A stretch of DNA of 53,276 nt from Desulfovibrio sp. JC010 (GTDB lineage: Bacteria > Desulfobacterota > Desulfovibrionia > Desulfovibrionales > Desulfovibrionaceae). A program made the translations under genes and the position numbers. The stretch spans positions 1 to 53,276 of the forward strand of contig NZ_VOIQ01000022.1 of the NCBI RefSeq assembly GCF_010470675.1, in the 5' to 3' direction. The notes below the pieces were generated by a model that was not told where the DNA came from, did not search any database, and saw only the letters and a program-made list of their open reading frames with translations. Shown piece after piece: positions 8,344-17,346 of this stretch (position 1 is the stretch's first letter; every line of letters starts with the position of its first letter).

Positions 8344-9051
8344 CTACAAATATTCTCCCGGCTTCTTACACATGGCATCAAATTTACTGAAAAACTCTCC
8401 GAAGTGCTTGCCGTCCATGAATTCGTGACGCGCTTCAATGGATATGGACATAATTTTTCTGCCGGATTCATTCTCTGTGATATTTCCGAACAGGATTCGC
8501 GGGGCGGTGTCGGCTGAGTCTCCCCATGGATTGCTGGCGGAAGTGAATTCTACTCCGCTTACTATGCTGAAATAGAACAGGTTCTGCTTGTCTCCTCCCG
8601 CCGGGGTGAGGGTCGGGTTTGCGTCTGCTGCATCACGGGCAGCTTCGATGTTGGCGGCGGTATCACAGAAATCGTTTCCAAGACGGCAGAGGCAGTTGGC
8701 GTGCAGATTGCGCCCTTTGGGGATATAAGTGAATGCCGGGTGGATTACGTCAAATATTACGGGCTTGCCGTCTATCCTGCGGGTACGGAATTCCGGGATT
8801 TCGTTGGCCGCACGGGTGGCCAGATAATAGAGCATGGATGAGAAACGGATTTTTACGGAGCAGCCGATCTGATCCTTGCGGTAGGCGCAAAGCTCGGTCA
8901 CATCCTGCTGCACGGTGAAGCCGTACTGGCTGTTCTGCATGTGGCCGAAAAAGTTATAATGTTCGGCCCGTTCCCATGTTTCCAGATCCAGTAATTCCAT
9001 TTTACTTTCGGTTTGAAGGGCATTGTCAGTTATATTCATTGATTGTCTCAT
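8344..9051 (-). CDS. CatA-like (chloramphenicol acetyltransferase family) acyltransferase
   Basis: The protein has 235 residues, or 218 from the internal Met18 (at 9000), which would match the usual CAT length of about 219. The N-terminus LLDLETWERAEHYNFF fits the family's W.R..HF.FF block. The catalytic motif, normally HHxxxDG, is RHEFMDG: catalytic His209 and Asp213 are kept and the preceding His is Arg. The family forms trimers that acetylate small molecules using acetyl-CoA. Many chromosomal members do not give chloramphenicol resistance, so the substrate is open. None of the possible starts has a clear ribosome binding site. Confidence 0.85.
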   Translation of the reverse strand: MRQSMNITDNALQTESKMELLDLETWERAEHYNFFGHMQNSQYGFTVQQDVTELCAYRKDQIGCSVKIRFSSMLYYLATRAANEIPEFRTRRIDGKPVIFDVIHPAFTYIPKGRNLHANCLCRLGNDFCDTAANIEAARDAADANPTLTPAGGDKQNLFYFSIVSGVEFTSASNPWGDSADTAPRILFGNITENESGRKIMSISIEARHEFMDGKHFGEFFSKFDAMCKKPGEYL

Positions 9052-9173
9052 TATATTAGAAATTGTTGGTTTGCGTGGTCGGGAAAGCTATAACTAATCA
9101 ATGGTCGGTCCGTAAACCTCTCATTTTCTATTTGAAAAAATAGCAATCAAGCATTGTCACAGCATGCTGAAAT

Positions 9174-9194
9174 GACATACATATTCTGTATGTC
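9174..9194 (+). promoter_or_regulatory. Hairpin overlapping the likely start codon of the glycosyltransferase
   Basis: GACATAC pairs with GTATGTC around a 7-nt loop. The ATG at 9190 lies in the right arm, and the alternative in-frame ATG at 9172 lies just before the left arm. No ribosome binding site is visible, so the hairpin may matter for initiation. Confidence 0.4.
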
Positions 9195-10863
9195 GAAACT
9201 AGCTTACACAGTTGAACCCGTGCTGGATCTGGATTGCGTTGCTGATGTGCGCATCCACGTAGGCGGCAAGAAGTGGCACCTCTGGGGTCGCAAAGGCGCG
9301 GAACGCGAGCGCGGTCTTGCAGAATCCGTTGCCCCCGGAAAACTGCCAGTTCTGCTGGGTGCGGGGCTTGGCGTGTGCATTGAAGAGTTGCTCAAATCCG
9401 GCCCTGTTGCTGTGCTGGATAATGATTCGCCCATTGCCGGGGCTTCCGGAGCTGATAAGTTCCGCGACCATCCGCAGGTTTTGTGGCTGGGCGGTGATCC
9501 GGCAGAGGTGCTGGAACGGGTCCGGCAGTGGCGGAAGGATAATGGCGGAGGACCGCTGGAGCTGGTGAAAATACCATTGTATCTGCGGCTTGACCGGGAA
9601 TGGTATTCCGCCATCGGCAATACCATTGAAGATGAGCAGGATTCAGCAGCTGTGGATTTTTGGGCCGAGGTTGCTTATCCGAAATTCCGCAGTAAAAAGC
9701 CGAGGGTGCTGTTTTTTCACCGCCCGTATTTTTTGACCGGGGAGATTGCTGCCGCGCTGGAGCGGCTGGATATTGAATTCCGTAATGTGGATATCGGTAT
9801 GGGGGATACTGTACGTGATGGTTTTGTGGAAGACCTGTTGCGTACGGCGGTTGAGTTCAAGCCGGATTTCGCGCTGACCGTGAACCATTTCGGCGTGGAC
9901 CGGGAAGGGAAGCTTACTGATCTGTTGCTTAAGCTTAAATTACCGCTGGCATCGTGGTTTGTGGATAATCCGCACCTGATTCTTTACCGTTACGCTGATG
10001 TCCTGCCTGATCTGACCGCCATATTTACCTATGATGCCGGGAATCTGGAAATCATGCGCCGTAAGGGGTTTGAGAACGTTTTTTACCTGCCGCTGGCGAC
10101 AGATGTGGAGCGGTTTAAGCCGGGGCTTCCGGGGCGAGACGAATGGCGGGCGGAAGTTTCATTTCTCGGTAATTCCATGGTCAATGCGGTGGATAAATAT
10201 TTTGAGCTTAGCGAGCTTGATGCTGATTTTAAAAAACGTGTGCCGGAACTGGCAGTGAGATTCGGTGAAAGTGCAGAGCTTTCCGTGGAAGATTTTTTGC
10301 GCAATACTCATCCTGAGTTGCTCGAAAAAATGGAAAATTTCGCCACGGATGAACACAGGCTCTCTTTTGAAGCTCTGCTCACATGGGAGGCCACCCGGAG
10401 TTACCGTCTTTCCTGTGTTCAGCAATTGCTGCCTTTTGCGCCGCTTGTTGTGGGTGATGAGGGCTGGCATAAGCTGCTGGGCAAAGGGGATTGGCGGTAT
10501 CTGGCCTATCTGGATTACTACAATGATCTGCCCGGTTTCTATCCCATGTCCAAGATCGGGTTCAACTGCACCAGCAGGCAGATGAAGGGCGCGGTTAACC
10601 AGCGTGTTTTCGATGTTCCGGCCTGCGGAGGGTTTGTGCTTACCGATCATCGTGAACAGATGGAAGATCTCTTTGAACCGGATAAAGAGATTGTTTCGTA
10701 TAATGATATTTCCGAGATAGCTCCGTTGCTTGAAAAATGGCTGGCTGATGATGCCGGGCGGGCTGAAGTTACCGCTGCCGCGCGCAAAAGGATTTTGGCT
10801 GAACATACCTACGAACACAGGGTTTCCGCATTACTGGAGAAAATGGCCCAGACATTCGGGTAG
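9190..10863 (+). CDS. Glycosyltransferase family protein (CgeB/Glyco_trans_1_2 type)
   Basis: The protein is 557 residues from the ATG at 9190; an ATG 18 nt earlier and a TTG 36 nt earlier are also in frame. The central part ([24 protein letters not shown]...[10 protein letters not shown]...[14 protein letters not shown]) resembles the DUF3880/CgeB-like N-terminal GT-B lobe. The C-terminal 130 residues, with [22 protein letters not shown], match the Glyco_trans_1_2 lobe. This type is common in Desulfovibrio and is linked to surface or flagellar glycosylation in some species. The acceptor here is unknown. It stands alone, divergent from the acetyltransferase. Confidence 0.85.
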   Translation: MSKLAYTVEPVLDLDCVADVRIHVGGKKWHLWGRKGAERERGLAESVAPGKLPVLLGAGLGVCIEELLKSGPVAVLDNDSPIAGASGADKFRDHPQVLWLGGDPAEVLERVRQWRKDNGGGPLELVKIPLYLRLDREWYSAIGNTIEDEQDSAAVDFWAEVAYPKFRSKKPRVLFFHRPYFLTGEIAAALERLDIEFRNVDIGMGDTVRDGFVEDLLRTAVEFKPDFALTVNHFGVDREGKLTDLLLKLKLPLASWFVDNPHLILYRYADVLPDLTAIFTYDAGNLEIMRRKGFENVFYLPLATDVERFKPGLPGRDEWRAEVSFLGNSMVNAVDKYFELSELDADFKKRVPELAVRFGESAELSVEDFLRNTHPELLEKMENFATDEHRLSFEALLTWEATRSYRLSCVQQLLPFAPLVVGDEGWHKLLGKGDWRYLAYLDYYNDLPGFYPMSKIGFNCTSRQMKGAVNQRVFDVPACGGFVLTDHREQMEDLFEPDKEIVSYNDISEIAPLLEKWLADDAGRAEVTAAARKRILAEHTYEHRVSALLEKMAQTFG

Positions 10864-10947
10864 ATAGTAGAGATCGTTAATCTCTTTCGTTGTTGTATGG
10901 CGGATTCTTTGCTAGGCTGCATTGTAAACCATATAAAGGAGCGGGAT

Positions 10948-11175
10948 ATGAAAAATATTTTTATGGCAGCATTGTTGTGTGCCGGGTTGTTGGTTTTTGC
11001 CGGATGCGGTTCCAAACATCACACCATTACCAAGACAGACGGTTCCACTGCAGTCAGCATTGGTGCACCGGAGTTTGATAAGGATTCCAACACTTATACT
11101 TATGAGAATGTTGACGGTGAAGATGTTACAATCAAACGTGAAGATGTGCAGCAGATTGAAGAGAATAAGAAGTAG
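10948..11175 (+). CDS. YgdI/YgdR family small lipoprotein
   Basis: The protein is 75 residues from the ATG behind AAAGGAG. The signal peptide ends in a lipobox, LVFAGC, with the lipidated Cys20. The mature part (HTITKTDGSTAVSIGAPEF...VTIKREDVQQIEE) matches the YgdI/YgdR SH3-like fold (DUF903). It is probably anchored in the inner leaflet of the outer membrane. The function is unknown. A bidirectional terminator follows. Confidence 0.88.
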   Translation: MKNIFMAALLCAGLLVFAGCGSKHHTITKTDGSTAVSIGAPEFDKDSNTYTYENVDGEDVTIKREDVQQIEENKK

Positions 11176-11196
11176 CTTCAGTAATTTTTAAATAAG

Positions 11197-11233
11197 AAAG
11201 CCGGAATCTCCTGTCAGGTGGGATTCCGGCTTT
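11197..11233. terminator. Bidirectional intrinsic terminator
   Basis: AAGCCGGAATC pairs with GATTCCGGCTT, with T-rich sequence on the plus-strand side and A-rich sequence on the other. It lies between the convergent YgdI/R lipoprotein and the helical exported protein and can serve both. Confidence 0.85.
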
Positions 11234-11255
11234 TGTTTTTATGGGATGAAGCAAT

Positions 11256-11798
11256 TTATTCCATGGTGCTGGAAAGTTTTTCAAAGTACGGGCGTACAAC
11301 TTTCACATCTTCCGCAGGGGCTTTCATCATGGCCTTAGCGGTTTTAAGAGATGAAAGCATGTGTTCTTTCATCATTTTTTTCTGTTCCGGGCTGAGGTTG
11401 GGGTCGGCTTCCATCTGGGCGATGGCTGCTTCCAGTTCTCCCATGCCTGCATCTGCATCTTCTTCCATGGCGATGGATGCAAAGGCTTTGACAACGCGTC
11501 CGGCTGTTTCGGGCCATGTTTTGTAGGTGAAGCCGTTAGCTTCGATGATCCGCTGGGCCTGCGGGGTGTAACCGTAAAGCATGGCGAATTCCTTATGCAG
11601 CATTTCTGGATCAAGCGGATCTGCGTCACTTTCACCTGATTCTTCCATATCTTCTTCCATCTGTTCCATGATGGGGTCCAGCTGTTCCAGTGTTTTAACA
11701 ACTCTTTCAACCTGATCCCCAGTCAAGGGAGATGCAGCATTGGCTGTGAATGCGAAAAGGAAAGTCAGTGTGATAAGGACCAGTATTTTTTTAAGCAT
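11256..11798 (-). CDS. Exported acidic helical protein, family not recognised
   Basis: This 180-residue protein has a clear cleavable signal peptide (MLKKILVLITLTFLFAFTANA). The mature protein is rich in Glu, Met and Ala and should be almost wholly helical, with a Met-rich region (EQMEEDMEES, ASIAMEEDADAGMGEL, KKMMKEHMLSS). I do not recognise the family. It is likely periplasmic. TGGAGGA precedes the ATG. It lies between two terminators, so it is a single-gene unit. Confidence 0.75.
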   Translation of the reverse strand: MLKKILVLITLTFLFAFTANAASPLTGDQVERVVKTLEQLDPIMEQMEEDMEESGESDADPLDPEMLHKEFAMLYGYTPQAQRIIEANGFTYKTWPETAGRVVKAFASIAMEEDADAGMGELEAAIAQMEADPNLSPEQKKMMKEHMLSSLKTAKAMMKAPAEDVKVVRPYFEKLSSTME

Positions 11799-11879
11799 TA
11801 TTCCTCCATGCAGATTAATTACCCCGACTAATGATACTGGATATATATGAAATTAGGATTTTGTAAAGAGAAGTTAAAA

Positions 11880-11917
11880 AGAAAGGCTCTTGCTCCGGTG
11901 GGAGCAAGAGCCTTTCT
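11880..11917 (-). terminator. Intrinsic terminator of glnN
   Basis: There are 17-bp perfect arms (AGAAAGGCTCTTGCTCC) around the loop GGTG. Read on the minus strand the stem runs into TTTTTAAC. It lies 33 nt after the glnN stop. Confidence 0.92.
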
Positions 11918-11949
11918 AAGCTTAAGGATATGGCAGTAATTGATAATTC

Positions 11950-14136
11950 TTATTTGATGAACAGCATTTCAGAGTAGCTGGGCAGGCACCAGAGGTCGTC
12001 TGCAACAACTTCTTCAAGCTGGTCTGCATACTTGCGGACTTCAAGCATTGCCGGAAGTGCGGTGTCGCAGAGGTATCTTGCTTCTTTCTCAATATCACCT
12101 TCAGGCTTGGCGTCCATGATTTTGCCGAGCTCGATGTTGGCAGACTGCATGCCGCGCAGCTTTGCAGTTACGTCTTCGAGAGTGCCGGTGGTGAATTCTA
12201 CGCCGATTTCTTTCATGGCAGCGCAGGTTTCAGCCAGTTCTTTCTGGTAGCGAACTGCGCCGGGGAGGATGTGGGTCTGGGCCAGTTTGCTGACCAGGGC
12301 AGCCTCGGTGACGATGGCCTGATTGTACTGTTCAAGGTAGATTTCTTTACGGCTTTCCAGTTCTTCTTCAGTGAATACACCGTATTTGGTGAACATTGCC
12401 ACTGAATCGGCAGAAGCAATTTCGGGAATGGCGTCTGCGGAGGTGCGCAGGTTGGGCAGGCCGCGTTCTTCAACTGCTTCCTTGTGCCATTCGTCGGAGT
12501 AGCCGTCGCCGTTGAAGACGATCTGTCCGTGTGCATCCATGATGTCTTTGATGACTTTGTTTACGGCATCGTTGAGCTTGGACTTGTCGCCGCCCATGAT
12601 TTTTTCCATTTCATCAGCGATGAAATCAAGAGAATCAGCCATCATGGTGTTCAGTGCAACCTGAGGACCGGCAATGGAGAGGTTGGAACCTACTGCGCGG
12701 AATTCAAAGCGGTTGCCAGTGAATGCGAACGGGCTGGTACGGTTACGGTCACCTGCATCTCTGGGCAGCGGAGGCAGGGTGTCTACGCCGGCCTTGAGGA
12801 AGCCTGTGGAAGTGGGGTTCGGAGAGTCGCCTTCCTGAATCTTGTTGAGGATTTCGGAGAGGTGTTCACCGAGGAAGATGGACATGATTGCCGGGGGAGC
12901 TTCGTTGGCACCGAGGCGGTGGTCGTTGGAAGCGGTGGCAACCACTGCGCGCAGGAGCTTGCTGTGCATGTGTACTGCACGGATAACTGCGGCACAGAAG
13001 ATCAGGAACTGTGCGTTCTCATGGGGGTTGTCGCCCGGATCAAACAGGGAGCCGTGGCCGTTGCTGCTCAGGGAGTAGTTTACGTGTTTACCGGAACCGT
13101 TGATGCCTGCGAAAGGTTTTTCGTGCAGCAGGCAGACCATACCGTGTTTTTTGGCCACGCTTTTGAGGGTGGTCATGATCATCTGGTTGTGGTCGGTGGC
13201 GATGTTGGACTGTTCAAAAACAGGAGCGATTTCGAACTGTCCGGGAGCGACTTCGTTATGACGGGTTTTAACCGGAACACCCAGTTTGTAGAGTTCGTGT
13301 TCTACGTCCATCATAAAGGAAAGCACGCGGCGGGGGATTGCGCCGAAGTAGTGGTCGTCCAGTTCCTGTCCTTTTGCGGGTTTTGCGCCGAAAAGGGTTC
13401 TGCCGGACATCATGAGGTCGGGGCGTGCAAAGTAGAAGTTGCGGTCAACGAGGAAGTATTCCTGTTCAGGACCGGCATTGGATACAACGCGGTTTCCGGA
13501 ATCATCGCCGAAGATGTTCAGGATGCGCTGTGCGGAAGTATTGACCACCTGAGTTGCTTTCAGCAGCGGGGTCTTTTTGTCCAGTGCTTCACCTTTCCAG
13601 GAAATGAATGCGGTGGGGATGCACAGAAAAGTTCCGTTGGGGTTCTCAAGGATGTATGCGGGGCTGGTTACGTCCCAGGCAGTGTAACCGCGAGCTTCAA
13701 AGGTGGCGCGCAGGCCGCCGTTGGGGAAGCTGGATGCATCGGGTTCACCCTGAATGAGCAGTTTGCCTTCGAATTCGGCAATGCAGTTGCCGTTGCCGTC
13801 GGGAGAGATGAAGCTGTCATGCTTTTCTGCGGTCATGCCGGTCAGGGGATAGAAAACGTGAGTGTAATGGGTCGCGCCTTTTTCCATGGCCCATTCTTTC
13901 ATTGCGTTTGCAACTGTGTCGGCGATGGAAGGATCGATTGCAGCACCTTCTTCAATGGTTTTTTTCAGAGATTTGTAGACTTTCTTGGGAAGTCTGTCCT
14001 TCATTACGTTGTCGTTGAAGACGTTGCAGCCGAAGAGTTCGGTGGGTTTGGTGTCGGCAAAGCTGAAGGATGCTTCAGGGGTAGAGTAGTTGGTCACTGC
14101 GGTGATCGCACCCTGGCGGGAGGTGTTTGAACTCAT
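11950..14136 (-). CDS. glnN: Type III glutamine synthetase
   Basis: This 728-residue protein is the expected length for GSIII, far longer than GSI or GSII. The N-terminal GSIII-specific region ([38 protein letters not shown]) and the GS catalytic barrel ([32 protein letters not shown]) are present. It makes glutamine from glutamate, ammonia and ATP in the cytoplasm. AAGGAG precedes the ATG. A GG-N10-GC sigma-54 promoter lies about 85 nt upstream, and a hairpin stands in the leader. It diverges from glnHPQ, forming a nitrogen module. GSIII is not controlled by GlnE adenylylation, so transcription is the likely control point. Confidence 0.96.
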   Translation of the reverse strand: MSSNTSRQGAITAVTNYSTPEASFSFADTKPTELFGCNVFNDNVMKDRLPKKVYKSLKKTIEEGAAIDPSIADTVANAMKEWAMEKGATHYTHVFYPLTGMTAEKHDSFISPDGNGNCIAEFEGKLLIQGEPDASSFPNGGLRATFEARGYTAWDVTSPAYILENPNGTFLCIPTAFISWKGEALDKKTPLLKATQVVNTSAQRILNIFGDDSGNRVVSNAGPEQEYFLVDRNFYFARPDLMMSGRTLFGAKPAKGQELDDHYFGAIPRRVLSFMMDVEHELYKLGVPVKTRHNEVAPGQFEIAPVFEQSNIATDHNQMIMTTLKSVAKKHGMVCLLHEKPFAGINGSGKHVNYSLSSNGHGSLFDPGDNPHENAQFLIFCAAVIRAVHMHSKLLRAVVATASNDHRLGANEAPPAIMSIFLGEHLSEILNKIQEGDSPNPTSTGFLKAGVDTLPPLPRDAGDRNRTSPFAFTGNRFEFRAVGSNLSIAGPQVALNTMMADSLDFIADEMEKIMGGDKSKLNDAVNKVIKDIMDAHGQIVFNGDGYSDEWHKEAVEERGLPNLRTSADAIPEIASADSVAMFTKYGVFTEEELESRKEIYLEQYNQAIVTEAALVSKLAQTHILPGAVRYQKELAETCAAMKEIGVEFTTGTLEDVTAKLRGMQSANIELGKIMDAKPEGDIEKEARYLCDTALPAMLEVRKYADQLEEVVADDLWCLPSYSEMLFIK

Positions 14137-14169
14137 TTGAAAAAACTCCTTGAATATTTTTTATTGGTT

Positions 14170-14188
14170 ATCTCCGCATGGCGGAGAT
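14170..14188 (-). promoter_or_regulatory. Leader hairpin of glnN
   Basis: ATCTCCGC pairs with GCGGAGAT around a 3-nt loop. It lies in the predicted glnN leader, about 34 nt before the ATG. It could protect the 5' end or affect translation. Only on the plus strand does a T-run follow it, so it is not a terminator for glnN. Confidence 0.5.
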
Positions 14189-14221
14189 TTTTGGGCTTTC
14201 ATCAAATCTGCTCAGGTATAA

Positions 14222-14236
14222 GCAGATGGTGTGCCG
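14222..14236 (-). promoter_or_regulatory. Sigma-54 (-24/-12) promoter of glnN
   Basis: The minus strand reads CGGCACACCATCTGC. The invariant GG and GC are separated by exactly ten bases, and it differs from TGGCAC-N5-TTGC at two positions. The predicted start is near 14,210, giving a leader of about 75 nt. Sigma-54 control of nitrogen assimilation is classical, and rpoN is in this window. Confidence 0.72.
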
Positions 14237-14302
14237 AAAGTGTTTTGTTGTTTTATTTTAGCGTCTTATGTGGGTTGTGTGTCTCTGGTGTGTTGTACTA
14301 AC

Positions 14303-14409
14303 TTACAAAAATGTAGAATGAGTCTGTGTTGAAACAGAACTTTGTTACAAAATTGTAATTTTATTTTGTAGACGAACTCTTTGGTTGGGTTTTGCTTACA
14401 AAATTGTAT
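14303..14409. promoter_or_regulatory. Three TTACA-N4-TGTA inverted repeats
   Basis: The sites are TTACA-AAAA-TGTAG, TTACA-AAAT-TGTAA and TTACA-AAAT-TGTAT, at 14,303, 14,345 and 14,396. Their centres are 42 and 51 bp apart, about four and five helical turns, so they lie roughly on one DNA face. They are 70-190 bp upstream of the glnN sigma-54 promoter, where an enhancer-binding protein would sit. The binding protein is unknown, and the motif is not the NtrC consensus. Confidence 0.6.
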
Positions 14410-14835
14410 AGAATAGATTTAAAAGAGCGGAGATTTGTATGAAAAGCAGTGTTTTTCGTAAAAAAAGCGCTTGAGAAAGAATGCACGTGGATCATTTTTA
14501 CGACCTGCGGAAACTGTCTACATTAATATATATGGGTTGTCAGCTGGAAATTAAAAAAATATTGGCAGGAAAATGGAAATGGCGATTTATCAGGCTGTTT
14601 TCGTGCTGAGATTCAGGGAAAACTGTTTTCATTTTAACGTAGTTTTTTTCAGAAAATGATCTGGTATATTTCGAATAATCAGCGCGTGTAGGAGCAGTTA
14701 TTTGCTATTTAGGCGTAGGGCGGTTGATTTGTGAATCAATAGAAAGTGCGGCTATAAAATGCGTGTGTTCCTGATCTGTTAGCTGTATTTTGTGTTTTGA
14801 TTAAATTTTTAATGTTACAGTCTGCGCTCAATCTC

Positions 14836-14864
14836 TTGAATTTAGTAGAAGAAAATGCTAATTT
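14836..14864 (+). promoter_or_regulatory. Candidate sigma-70 promoter of glnHPQ
   Basis: TTGAAT is followed by 17 bases and TAATTT. The start would fall near 14,872, giving a leader of about 100 nt with two hairpins. Confidence 0.5.
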
Positions 14865-14912
14865 TCGCTCCTTCGCAAATAATCGACGGATTATTTTCCT
14901 GTTGATCGGTCT

Positions 14913-14942
14913 ATCTTCATTTTTCTGATGAAGATTTTTTTT
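14913..14942 (+). promoter_or_regulatory. Terminator-like hairpin in the glnH leader
   Basis: ATCTTCAT pairs with ATGAAGAT around a 7-nt loop and is followed at once by eight T. It stands about 30 nt before the glnH start codon. The stem is short and AT-rich. A second 8-bp hairpin (AAATAATC/GATTATTT) lies 17 nt earlier. Together they could attenuate transcription. Confidence 0.45.
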
Positions 14943-14971
14943 AGAAATGATGTTTCAGTCTTGGAGGATTC

Positions 14972-15715
14972 ATGAAAAAACTGCTTACTCTCATCGTTGC
15001 TGCTATGATTACCGCAACCATGGTCGGAACTGCTTTTGCCGGTAAACTTACCGTTGCCTGTGACACCAGCTTCCCTCCTTTTGAATTTAAAGATCCTGCT
15101 ACCGGAAAGCACACCGGTTTTGACGTTGAGCTCTGGGAAGCCATTGCCAAGAAAATCGGTGCAGATTACGACCTGCAGCCCATGGACTTCAACGGCATTA
15201 TCCCCGGTCTGCAGTCCAACCAGCTGGATGTAGGTATCGCCGGTATCACCATTAAGCCTGAACGTGCAAAAGTAGTTGATTTCTCCGATGGCTACTACAA
15301 TTCCGGTCTGCTCATCCTCGTTAAAAAGGACAACAACTCCATTAACGGAATCGAAGATCTCAAAGGCAAAATCATTTCCACCAAGCTGTCCACCTCTTCC
15401 GCAGACTTCGCCAAGACTGCAAACGCCAAGGAAGTTAAACTTTACCCCAACAACGACGCCATGTTCATGGAACTCATGACCGGCGGTGCTGATGCTGTTA
15501 TCTTTGACTCCCCGGTTATCGCGGACTTCATGCGCAAAGCAGGTAAAGGTCAGGTTAAAGTTGTCGGTCCTCTCTACAACGGCCAGCAGTACGGTATTGC
15601 TTTCCCCAAAGGAAGTGCTCTGGTTGCTAAAGTCAACGCAGCTCTTAAAGACCTGCGCGCAGACGGTACCTACCGTGAACTGTACGTAAAATGGTTCGGT
15701 ACTGAGCCTAAATAA
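14972..15715 (+). CDS. glnH: Glutamine-type ABC transporter substrate-binding protein
   Basis: The protein has 247 residues with a signal peptide (MKKLLTLIVAAMITATMVGTAFA). The SBP_bac_3 domain contains LTVACDTSFPPFEFKD, HTGFDVELWEAIAKKIG and NGIIPGLQSNQLDVGIAGITI, all very close to GlnH. It captures glutamine or a related polar amino acid in the periplasm and delivers it to the permease encoded next. TTGGAGGA precedes the ATG. The codon choice (GTT, CTG, AAC) suggests high expression. It is the first gene of glnHPQ. Confidence 0.93.
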   Translation: MKKLLTLIVAAMITATMVGTAFAGKLTVACDTSFPPFEFKDPATGKHTGFDVELWEAIAKKIGADYDLQPMDFNGIIPGLQSNQLDVGIAGITIKPERAKVVDFSDGYYNSGLLILVKKDNNSINGIEDLKGKIISTKLSTSSADFAKTANAKEVKLYPNNDAMFMELMTGGADAVIFDSPVIADFMRKAGKGQVKVVGPLYNGQQYGIAFPKGSALVAKVNAALKDLRADGTYRELYVKWFGTEPK

Positions 15716-15791
15716 TTAGTCTCAATTATTCTTATAAGTTCAATGGGGCGGCAATATTGCCGCCCCTCATTATTTTTTTACAGGGGTCGTA

Positions 15792-16460
15792 ATGGCATTC
15801 GCATTTGACACTACAGTTTTCTGGGACACATTTCCCATGCTCATGCGTGGTCTCAAACTTACAATTGAGATCACCATCGGCGGTCTGTTTTTCGGATTTT
15901 TACTTGGAAGCGCAGCTGGTTTGATGAAGCTTTCCCGCAATTTTTTCACCAGAAAAATTGCCGGGGTTTACGTTGAAGCCATCAGGGGTACACCCATGCT
16001 TGTTCAAGCCATGTTCCTTTATTACGGGGTTCCCATGGCTTTGGGGATGCGCATTCCTCCCATTACCGCCGGTATCATTATTATCGCAGTCAATTCAGGT
16101 GCCTATATTGCTGAAATCGTACGCGGTGCGGTTCAGTCTATCCATAAAGGACAGTTTGAGGCCGGACGCTCCATAGGCCTGACCAATGCCCAGACCATGC
16201 GTTTTGTTATCTGGCCGCAGGCACTTAAGCGTATGATTCCGCCCCTTGGCAACCAGTTTATCATCAGCCTTAAAGATACCTCGCTGCTTATGGTTATCGG
16301 TGTCGGCGAACTCATGAGAACCGGGCAGGAGATCACTTCCGTGAACTTCCGCGCTTTTGAGGTCTATCTTGCCGTTGCCTGTGTCTATCTTGTTATGACT
16401 CTGTCCATCGCTTATGTAATGCGCCGCATTGAGAAAAAGCTGAATACTTCCCGGAGGTAG
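15792..16460 (+). CDS. glnP: Glutamine-type ABC transporter permease
   Basis: This 222-residue HisM/GlnP-type membrane subunit has about five helices. The EAA motif that docks the ATPase reads [22 protein letters not shown], and the family N-terminal signature [12 protein letters not shown] is present. It forms a homodimeric channel with GlnQ. It lies 76 nt after glnH and 4 nt before glnQ, which supports one operon. Confidence 0.94.
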   Translation: MAFAFDTTVFWDTFPMLMRGLKLTIEITIGGLFFGFLLGSAAGLMKLSRNFFTRKIAGVYVEAIRGTPMLVQAMFLYYGVPMALGMRIPPITAGIIIIAVNSGAYIAEIVRGAVQSIHKGQFEAGRSIGLTNAQTMRFVIWPQALKRMIPPLGNQFIISLKDTSLLMVIGVGELMRTGQEITSVNFRAFEVYLAVACVYLVMTLSIAYVMRRIEKKLNTSRR

Positions 16461-16464
16461 TGAA

Positions 16465-17196
16465 ATGATTGAGATTAAGAACCTTCATAAAAGTTTCGGG
16501 AAGCTTGAAGTTATCAAGGGTATCGACCTAAAGGTTGAATCCGGCGAAGTTGTCTGTATTATCGGGCCTTCCGGGTCCGGTAAATCCACCGTGCTGCGCT
16601 GCATCAACAAGCTTGAAGAGCCTACTTCCGGAACCATCATTGTTGACGGTCATGATATTATGGCTAAGGACACCAATATCAACGAAGTGCGTACTGAAGC
16701 CGGCATGGTCTTTCAGCAGTTCAACCTCTTCCCGCACATGACCATTCTTGAGAACGTGACCCTCGGTCCTGTCAAGGTCCGTAAGATGGGTAAGAGTGAT
16801 GCAGACGAGCTTGGCCTGAAGCTGCTGGAGAAGGTCGGCCTTAAAGACAAGGCCCGCAACTATCCGGAACAGCTTTCCGGCGGGCAGAAACAGCGTGTGG
16901 CTATTGCCCGCTCCCTGGCTCTGCAGCCAAAGGTTATTCTTTTTGATGAACCCACCTCTGCGCTTGACCCGGAGCTGGTAGGTGAGGTGCTTGAAGTAAT
17001 GCAGAAGCTGGCTAAAGAGGGCATGACCATGATCGTGGTTACCCACGAAATGGGTTTTGCCAAGGAAGTTGCCGACCGCCTTATTTTCATTGATGAGGGC
17101 ATTATTCAGGAAGAAGGCGATCCTACCGAGGTTTTCGCTAATCCCAAGAATCCGAGGTTGAAAGATTTTCTCGGAAAGGTTGTATCCCATATTTAA
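16465..17196 (+). CDS. glnQ: Glutamine-type ABC transporter ATP-binding protein
   Basis: This 243-residue polar-amino-acid uptake ATPase has Walker [10 protein letters not shown], signature [15 protein letters not shown] and Walker [15 protein letters not shown] followed by the H-loop VVTHEMGFA. All catalytic motifs are intact. GGAGG overlaps the end of glnP just before the ATG. It powers import with GlnP. A terminator follows after about 25 nt and closes the operon. Confidence 0.95.
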   Translation: MIEIKNLHKSFGKLEVIKGIDLKVESGEVVCIIGPSGSGKSTVLRCINKLEEPTSGTIIVDGHDIMAKDTNINEVRTEAGMVFQQFNLFPHMTILENVTLGPVKVRKMGKSDADELGLKLLEKVGLKDKARNYPEQLSGGQKQRVAIARSLALQPKVILFDEPTSALDPELVGEVLEVMQKLAKEGMTMIVVTHEMGFAKEVADRLIFIDEGIIQEEGDPTEVFANPKNPRLKDFLGKVVSHI

Positions 17197-17219
17197 AGGG
17201 ATCATCAAAACGTGATTAT

Positions 17220-17248
17220 AAGGGCAGTCCTTCGGGGCTGCCTTTTTT
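17220..17248 (+). terminator. Terminator of glnHPQ
   Basis: AAGGGCAGTCC pairs with GGGCTGCCTTT around a TTCG tetraloop, followed by a T-run. It lies about 24 nt after the glnQ stop. Confidence 0.92.
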
Positions 17249-17346
17249 ATTTGCAGTATGTTATTTTGCTGGAACTGGTTGACGTATCCGGTTCTTTGTT
17301 AAATAAGGGTAGTATCTTTAAATTTGAAATTCGGGAGGCTTATTTA

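Larger units (their letters stand above)
14137..14971. other. 835-nt divergent regulatory region between glnN and glnHPQ
   Basis: No gene is seen here. Going from glnN it contains a leader hairpin, a -24/-12 promoter, three TTACA-N4-TGTA inverted repeats, a long AT-rich stretch without recognised signals (about 14,410-14,830), then a -35/-10 promoter and two leader hairpins before glnH. These are annotated separately where supported. Confidence 0.7.

Noticed and set aside
12484-14130. Long open frame of 548 codons opposite glnN
   Set aside because: It mirrors the codon bias of glnN, has no family resemblance or ribosome binding site, and is Cys/Val/Gly-rich as expected of an antisense reading.
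14566-14582. TTGGCAGG segment as a sigma-54 promoter for glnHPQ
   Set aside because: No GC dinucleotide stands ten bases after the GG, so the -12 element is missing.
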